DNA from: Trichostrongylus colubriformis
Lineage: Eukaryota; Nematoda; Chromadorea; Rhabditida; Trichostrongylidae
Direction of reading: 5' to 3'
DNA length: 64,000 nucleotides
Assembly (NCBI GenBank): GCA_963978905.1
Contig: OZ022257.1
Location: forward strand, 45,518,203-45,582,202
The notes beneath the pieces are model-generated. The model worked only from the letters and a program-made list of their open reading frames with translations. It did no database searches and was not told where the DNA came from. Position numbers and translations under genes: made by a program. Below, piece after piece: positions 58,379 to 64,000 of the stretch. Positions within the stretch are counted from its first letter, which is position 1. Each line of letters starts with the position of its first letter.

Positions 58379-58398
58379 ACCTGACTTCCGAGGAAAAG

Positions 58399-59310
58399 TT
58401 ACACGTTTGACATGTTTGAGGAATGAACTGACATAGGCGAGGTTCCAACCGCATCGTCAACAATGTTGCGGTATGAATTGCGACTCTGTTCCGTAAGAAT
58501 AGAATCCTTATTACCAGTCAGACGAGCCTCTATCTCATTACGAATCCGCTCTCTTTCCCCCTTAGGGAGAGAAGCACTTATGAAGACCCCCTTCTTGAAC
58601 GGAAAGTATTTAAGTTGAGGTGCTCGTCTCAACACTAGAGTCGCGAAAAAAGAGCTCGGAAAAACAACCTTTAGAAGTCTATCATGCGTTAGGCTAGGGC
58701 GCCCCATACGATATACTGAGAGCGGAAAACAATCGATTGAAAGATAGTCTAGTAATTGTTGAATACAGTTATGATCATGTACAACCCTATCGTAGCTCCT
58801 ACGACTGCGATTTTCTGGTACACCTACAACCACTATCGATCTTTTTCTCTCTACTTCTTCGTTGGTTACAAATCGATCGATATTATCATCAACCTTAGAC
58901 GGCATGATAATAGAATCTCTAGCAATATTGTGATCATGTGCAGACAATTTACATTCATTAAGTGACCTACGAAGTACTAGGTTCTCATCTTTCAAGGACT
59001 TAATTTCCTTAGACATAATATCAGTACGGCTCGCTAACTCACAGTTTCGCCTTGAAACTACCTCCAGTTCTCTCTTGCTGTCCAATAGAAACGCCAAAAT
59101 CGTGCGGATGTGCAAAGGGATAGTTTCGTCCTTGATGAGCTGATCGGCAGAGAGCAAAAAGACCGTCGATGGCGAAGTCTCGAACTCAAGTCGCCTTTTT
59201 TTCAATCCATCCTGAATTTTACAGGGAAGCACAGGAGTTTCATCAAGCATATCTCTAGTTGGGAACTGCGTCACACCTAATGGAGTGGCTATCAAACAAA
59301 AAAATATCAC
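58399..59310 (-). CDS. LINE ORF1 protein, copy 2 (303 aa)
   Basis: Same length and structure as 3061-3972: a coiled-coil region at residues ~75-125, then an RRM-like core starting SIVVVGVPENRS. Differences are few (such as D to V near residue 50, L to F in the KVVLPSS stretch, R to I in NEREAR). The frame is intact although ORF2 is dead in both copies, which fits recency rather than selection. Confidence 0.75.
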   Translation of the reverse strand: MIFFCLIATPLGVTQFPTRDMLDETPVLPCKIQDGLKKRRLEFETSPSTVFLLSADQLIKDETIPLHIRTILAFLLDSKRELEVVSRRNCELASRTDIMSKEIKSLKDENLVLRRSLNECKLSAHDHNIARDSIIMPSKVDDNIDRFVTNEEVERKRSIVVVGVPENRSRRSYDRVVHDHNCIQQLLDYLSIDCFPLSVYRMGRPSLTHDRLLKVVFPSSFFATLVLRRAPQLKYFPFKKGVFISASLPKGERERIRNEIEARLTGNKDSILTEQSRNSYRNIVDDAVGTSPMSVHSSNMSNV

Positions 59311-60979
59311 TTCCAGCCACTAGAAGTGTCGCCAAACATAGAAGATCAATCGGCACCGAAATCAATACAAGCAAACCCGAGCAAGGAAAATAACACGAAA
59401 TGACCTGTGAAAGTGGCAAAATTCTTCTTTATCTTCGTACTCTGCCACAGGAGTACTCACAACACGGGGGTCCCTGGTACGCAGATCTATCAGGAGTTAA
59501 GCTGTGATTTCATCTGGTAACACCGCTCGTTGAGATTATGTCTCGCACATTGTGGGGAGCTGCCTCTCATCCTGTTCAGTAGCTCGGTGCCTTTTTCCCG
59601 TGGCTAGGTTGTTTCGGCAGCGAAAAAAGAATTCCCAGCTTGAACTACAAATATTTCGGCGCACGCATAGCCCACTGTGAGCTTGGATTAGCTCAAGTGC
59701 ATGACCCACGCATCCAAAAATTTTCCCGAAAGCCTCAATGCCCAACTTCATATATGACGGGCCAATAACTGAAGAAACTAAGAAGCAATCCAAGAGAGAG
59801 AGAGAATGCGGAAGAGTTAACCGATTATATATGGCATGACCTGTTGACACGAAGGTGACAGGGCATGGCTCGGCTTAAAAATTTTCTGATTTCCTATCGT
59901 TCTTTGATATCTGAAGTCGGTGTTAACTTCTGAGTTCGTGGTCCTGCTTTTACGATTTTCATTAATCTCATTCTGCTTCAGCACAGTCCTCATCATAAAT
60001 ACACATCGTTTCTGAAATAGGCCGTTTGTTGCCGCACACTGACTTCGGTGTGGCATCGCACTCGGTGACTTCCACGGTTGGCTCGGTCTCGGCGGCTCAC
60101 TATCAGATTTTTGGAGATATTTAGTATCTTCATCACCACTCGAGGAGATTTGCGAGGACCGTTGCCACCGTTCGGACCATTAACATAGCAGCAACTTAAC
60201 AGGCATTCCTCCCTCCTTTTTTGAAAATTGGTAACCACAGAAAGGCTGATTGAACCTTTGCCTTTGTTTGGCTGCGACCTTGTATTTGAAAATGATTATA
60301 GTCAAGCATAAACCCTCCCCCCAAACACCCAAACAAGGAATTTGTGGACTTCGTGTATTGACACTACCATAATACTACATCTTCCACAGTATATGCCTTC
60401 ACTGGCTAGGCGCAGTCAGGTCTAGAACAATCAGAAAGCAAGGTCTGTTTTACTCAAAAGATCAGAGTTAGAAGATTTTGTTTAACAGGAAGATTTTGAC
60501 TTTGAGGTAGGGTTGGCGCAAAACGTCCAATACATTGCCAGATTCTATAGATTATTCTATGGACCGAGTCTTGTGAATATAACTAGACATTCCGTATTTG
60601 CCTCAAAGTCTTGCACGTGCGCATCCACATGAATTAAGCCGAATTTGGCTTGTTTACGCCTTTGTGAAAATGTTGTACCAATTTTGTAAATATCTCTCAT
60701 GCCAGTATATTTGCATGTTTCACTTCTTGCATTCTCGGATAATAATTAATAAAAATTGAAAAAATGTGAATATGTTATAAAAATGTTTGTTTCGCTTATT
60801 ACTTCCCTTTTCTAGTCAGTTAATTCTTTAATTACTTGCCGTTAAAATGCAGGTTTTGGGCAACAGATGACCTCACAACTCCCGCCCTCGTAATTGTTAT
60901 CTCGCACCTTAGGTAGGTGCGAAGGATTCGCACCATATGTTCGAAAATTTCCATCATTCGTATCACTTTGTCCCCCCCC

Positions 60980-61330
60980 CCCATACCGCCATAATGGTGA
61001 TGAGTCTGACCTGCTACCAGAATTGCATCTGTCCAATCAGTTTGTGGATCGTCGTCGATTGTCCTACAGACTCCGGTTCTTATTATATTCCACGATGTTG
61101 TTAAGAAATGAGTCGTTTCATTGGAGAGCATGGGTGTGCGAGGAAAATGGTGTGGATCTGCCGTTTGCCCATTTTGGATTACAGACTTTAGAAAAGTTCA
61201 AAATTTGTTTCAGAAATGGGCAACTCTAGCGAAAAGCCAAAAAAGTTGTTCAGAAAGGGGAATCTTCGAAATCGCGAGAACTTTCCAAACTATTCAATAT
61301 CTTTACTGCGAATCCTATAACTTAAGTAAT
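60980..61330 (+). repeat. Dispersed repeat, duplicate of 5640-5990
   Basis: Carried inside segmental duplication copy 2 and almost identical to 5640-5990. The inverted, older relative is at 21421-21790. Confidence 0.7.
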
Positions 61331-61993
61331 CATGCAAGCATACCAATATACAATATATCGAATACTGGTGCGGCTTTTCTGTATGAATAAGTGAACAGTA
61401 CTACCCGAGTGACTTCCCTCATCACATCTTCCTTTTTAATTCCGCTCATCGTGATGAGCATGGTTGTGGGAAGAAATGGTAAATATCTAGGAGTATGCTT
61501 GTTGAATACGATGGATGAGAAAGCCATTCTGCAGGTTGATTTTTTTCAGGATTCATAAAATTTCGTGTTCAGACTCAGGAACTTTTCCACACCGAGGGTG
61601 TTGTAACAGACTTCCGCACCATTGTACGATGGGTGGCGGCCGAACATGGCCCTTCCGTAGCATCACTGTGAGAAGAAATGTTTGTGCAAAGAATGCCAGA
61701 AGAAAGAGGGTGAAAAGGACCATCACTTTTCTTACTGACTGGCTGCTCAAAACGGGGCTTTCCCACGGGAATTTTCATTGGTATCAAACCATGAGACGCA
61801 CCTGGTTCAAGATTTCACACTTTGCAAGGAGGTTACTTCTCCGCATTCACGATTTGTCGGTTTACTTCGTAGTACATTCTCTTATAGATTTTCCTATAGA
61901 AGCACCTCAAACAGAAGTTTGAACATTCACGCCACATGTTGAAGACAGCGAGCGAACAGAACCTGAATATTTAGAAAGGCGAAAAAATTTCAG

Positions 61994-62864
61994 GAGGCCA
62001 TATTCCTCACCAGATGGAATATCAATGGTAATGCCGTATATTAATGAAAGAACGGCATCAAGGGTCAACAGTGTGGTCAAAAACTCAAAGCTCCCAATAC
62101 GATTAATATTCCGTCCTCCGCCCAATCTCAAACGTATACTCACATATTCAAGGGTTTACGAGGACAGATGTGGAAGAGAGGGGTGCAGTTACTGTGATAA
62201 CCATAAAATATGCCAGCTCCGGGGAACGGTATATCTAATAGAATGCCAAGGATGTGGGCAAAAGTACGTTGGAGAAACTAAGAGACCGCTCTACAAACGC
62301 ATTGATGAACACCGCAGAGCATTAGTAAACCCATCATCTTATCCCAATAGCAGTTTCTCCAATCATCGTACAAAGGTACATGCCCATGAAACACCCCCCA
62401 CAATCGGTATTAAAGTACTGCACCGCTCAATAGACAATCCTGTAGAAAGAAAAATTCTTGAGGCCCTTGAAATAAAGCGGTTATCACCACAAATAAATAG
62501 TAAGGACGAACTACGTGACATTCTTCATATCTTCACTTGATCACAGTAATCATTTTTGATTACTGCATGATCTCTCTCATATCTACTGTCATAGCTTCCT
62601 CACTATTTAAGGGTGCGACCGGGTGGGTTTATCATTTCCTGCACCATTCGTCACTGGCAGGGTGGGTCACGCCAAAAATATTTTTTGGGACGGGGCCGTA
62701 AGCAATTATATCATATATAATTAGCTAATAACCACAGTTTCAGGCCTGAAGAAGGCGTTATACGCCGAAATATTGCAATATTTTCAAGACTTTCGAGACT
62801 TTTGAGGGGTCTTTTGAGTCTTTTGAATAAATATTTTGGAGTCGCAACTGTTTTTAAACATTCA
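61994..62864 (+). mobile_element. 5'-truncated Penelope-like retroelement insertion
   Basis: Present in copy 2 of the duplication and absent from the matching site in copy 1 (after 6654). The 13-bp GAAAAAATTTCAG occurs once in copy 1 and on both sides here (61981-61993 and 62865-62877), a target-site duplication. The insert holds the end of a Penelope-type ORF with a GIY-YIG endonuclease, a ~320-bp 3' region with a structured block (62740-62790), and a terminal sequence also seen at 20565-20740. The RT domain is missing. Confidence 0.92.
61995..62540 (+). CDS. Penelope-like ORF C-terminus: GIY-YIG endonuclease
   Basis: An open frame from the insertion edge to a stop at 62540. The first Met at 62025 is internal to a truncated protein. 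It shows the inter-domain linker (INERTASRVNSVVKNSKLPIR), a CCH-type knuckle around CGREGCSYC, then the GIY-YIG core GTVYLIECQGCGQKYVGETK, with RPLYKRIDEH (catalytic Arg region) and a late Glu in NPVERKILEALEIKRL. In Penelope-like elements this domain cuts the target DNA for retrotransposition. The reverse transcriptase that should precede it is lost by 5' truncation, so the protein cannot mobilise the element, though the domain itself is intact. Confidence 0.88.
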   Translation, partial: RPYSSPDGISMVMPYINERTASRVNSVVKNSKLPIRLIFRPPPNLKRILTYSRVYEDRCGREGCSYCDNHKICQLRGTVYLIECQGCGQKYVGETKRPLYKRIDEHRRALVNPSSYPNSSFSNHRTKVHAHETPPTIGIKVLHRSIDNPVERKILEALEIKRLSPQINSKDELRDILHIFT

Positions 62865-63145
62865 GAAAAAATTTCAGTTGAAAGGAAAGCCTAGGATGAC
62901 GACGTGAAGCATTTCGCAATGAAGAGTGCGCTCTACGGCCTCGAGGTCCGCTTAAAGACACCAGGAGAGGGTAATTTTGGCTTACGGTAGAACAGACGTA
63001 GTGTGGACGAGCTTGAATGGCCGCCATTGCACAAACTCGCCAATTTGACGCCTTGGCATGGTGCCAAAAGAAGATGGTTTTAATATAGATTTGTGTTTTC
63101 CTTTTAGTTTTAACTTTGTTTTCTTATGTTGTTTCTAGTACTTAC

Positions 63146-63361
63146 GGGTCAAATAAAGTCGGGGTGGGGAGACGCAAAATTTTCACCCACGTCAAAGCTT
63201 CTTTCCCTTCCTAGGGTTAGGCTAAAGCAGATGAGACCTATGCTTTGACAAATGCTTTTTAATGTGGGAGGAGGGGATATCAATTTTAGCCTAAGCCTAG
63301 TAAGGGAAAGGAGCTTCGAAGTCGACGCAAAGTTGCGTCTCCCCCCGTCTTTATTTGACCC
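63146..63361. mobile_element. MITE with GGGTCAAAT terminal inverted repeats, copy c
   Basis: Duplicate of 6929-7144 inside segmental duplication copy 2. The three bases missing just upstream relative to copy 1 (CTAGTACTTAC versus CTAGATATACTTAC) fall outside the element. Confidence 0.8.
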
Positions 63362-63744
63362 TTCTGAGATTTTCAGGTATAGAAATGCACAATTAAGAAG
63401 ATCCATAAGTAAACAAGTAAAATATGTCACTAGAAAACAGTAAAGAGGTAATAATTCTAAAGTAAGGTTACATAAGGCCGAAGACAAGCTTTAAAATGAA
63501 TGAAGCGTGGCTCGGCCACGGAAGCTTGCAGTTCGGACGGAAGCGCGCCCTGGGGGCAAATAGAGCCCTGTGGCGCGTTTTTCAACACATTGTATCTCCC
63601 GAACCCATATGTTTGTTTTCAGACGCCATTGTTTTCGTAAGCGTTATTCTGCCCTTGCCCCCTCCCGGTGCCTTTAAAGCAGTGGAGCCACGCTCCGCGG
63701 TAGGTTTGTGGGAAGCTTCCAGAGGATTGGCCCATCGGTTCATA

Positions 63745-64000
63745 CTCTGATAAAAGTCCAGCATGTTTGCAGTAGTGCTGGACCCCTAAATTCAAATGCC
63801 GGATATGACAGTACAGCTGCTAAACCCCGCCCTAGCTCTGTGATTGGTCGGCTTATTTCTGTGATTGGCTGACTCCACCCTTGGGCGGAGCGAGGGCGGG
63901 GTCGCAGTACTACGGGTCCACTGCTGACTTTGCGGAGGTGCTGAAGTGTGCTGTCAAAAGGCGGTGCTTATAATCGTCGACCAATCACGAGCGAGCTGCT
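63745..64000. other. GC-box and CCAAT-like sequence beyond the duplication
   Basis: Unique flank of copy 2. It contains ACCCCGCCCT near 63815 and its inverted counterpart AGGGCGGGGT near 63892, with GATTGG/CCAATC motifs between and after. It could be a MITE with inverted GC-rich ends or promoter-like sequence; the window ends before this can be decided. Confidence 0.35.

Larger units (their letters stand above)
56386..59350 (-). mobile_element. CR1-like LINE, copy 2, truncated by the satellite
   Basis: Same element as 690-4010 on the minus strand, but the RT stops just before the FADD box, where the sequence becomes satellite. It carries the same one-base deletion after the endonuclease and the same 23-bp tandem duplication (57059-57081 and 57082-57104), so it shares its history with copy 1. 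Confidence 0.88.
56386..63744 (+). repeat. Segmental duplication, copy 2
   Basis: Direct-orientation copy of 1048-7527, longer by 879 bp, essentially all explained by the Penelope-like insertion at 61994-62877. The left edge joins satellite to LINE at GGCGAATTCC, where GAATTCC/AATTCC gives a few bases of microhomology with copy 1. The right edge is at CGGTTCATA (63744). Confidence 0.95.

Overview
The window looks like nuclear DNA of a strongylid/rhabditid nematode, most plausibly a hookworm-type genome. The evidence is short-intron genes with TTTCAG-type acceptors, an abu/pqn-like cysteine-rich pharyngeal-type protein, a Kunitz plus lustrin-type cysteine domain gene, many mariner/Tc1 remnants, a CR1-like LINE, a Penelope-like element and tRNA-derived SINEs. 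The species is inferred. Only three host genes can be supported, all on the minus strand: an abu/pqn-like gene (9131-11478), a complete 10-exon mitochondrial 2-oxodicarboxylate carrier (SLC25A21/ODC type, 12335-15344; exon phases agree and give 290 aa) and a partial Kunitz/lustrin-domain gene (28510-29935).

Layout. 1-7527: a decayed CR1-like LINE (minus strand) and its flank; 1048-7527 is repeated in direct orientation at 56386-63744. 8.7-15.4 kb: a SINE and the abu-like and carrier genes. 15.5-28 kb: MITEs, palindromic elements, an internally deleted mariner lying between ~400-bp inverted arms, another mariner remnant and a Penelope 3' tail. 28.5-30 kb: the Kunitz gene, with a non-autonomous Tc1 element in an intron. 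30-46 kb: mostly gene-free, with hairpins, a tRNA-Tyr-like SINE, an unrecognised 198-aa ORF, a palindromic MITE, a Tc1-family transposon with introns, a MITE with a 9-bp target-site duplication, an RTE scrap and a second deleted mariner. 46.1-56.4 kb: a tandem satellite of ~458-bp monomers, about 22 copies, with a higher-order organisation of four- and three-monomer blocks (1829 + 1371 = 3200 bp). 56.4-63.7 kb: the second copy of the LINE-bearing segment, truncated inside the reverse transcriptase by the satellite and carrying a Penelope-like insertion that copy 1 lacks.

The most interesting structure is the satellite. Part of its monomer is collinear with a terminal-inverted-repeat MITE present at 42854-43093, and another part encodes a signal-peptide-like ORF start. 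This suggests that a MITE and neighbouring exon-like sequence were amplified into a higher-order repeat. The two LINE-bearing segments share the same inactivating lesions, so they arose by segmental duplication rather than independent insertion. The copy with the Penelope element and the copy without it form a filled/empty-site pair.

Coordinates of decayed elements are approximate. All homology statements come from reading motifs, not from database searches.
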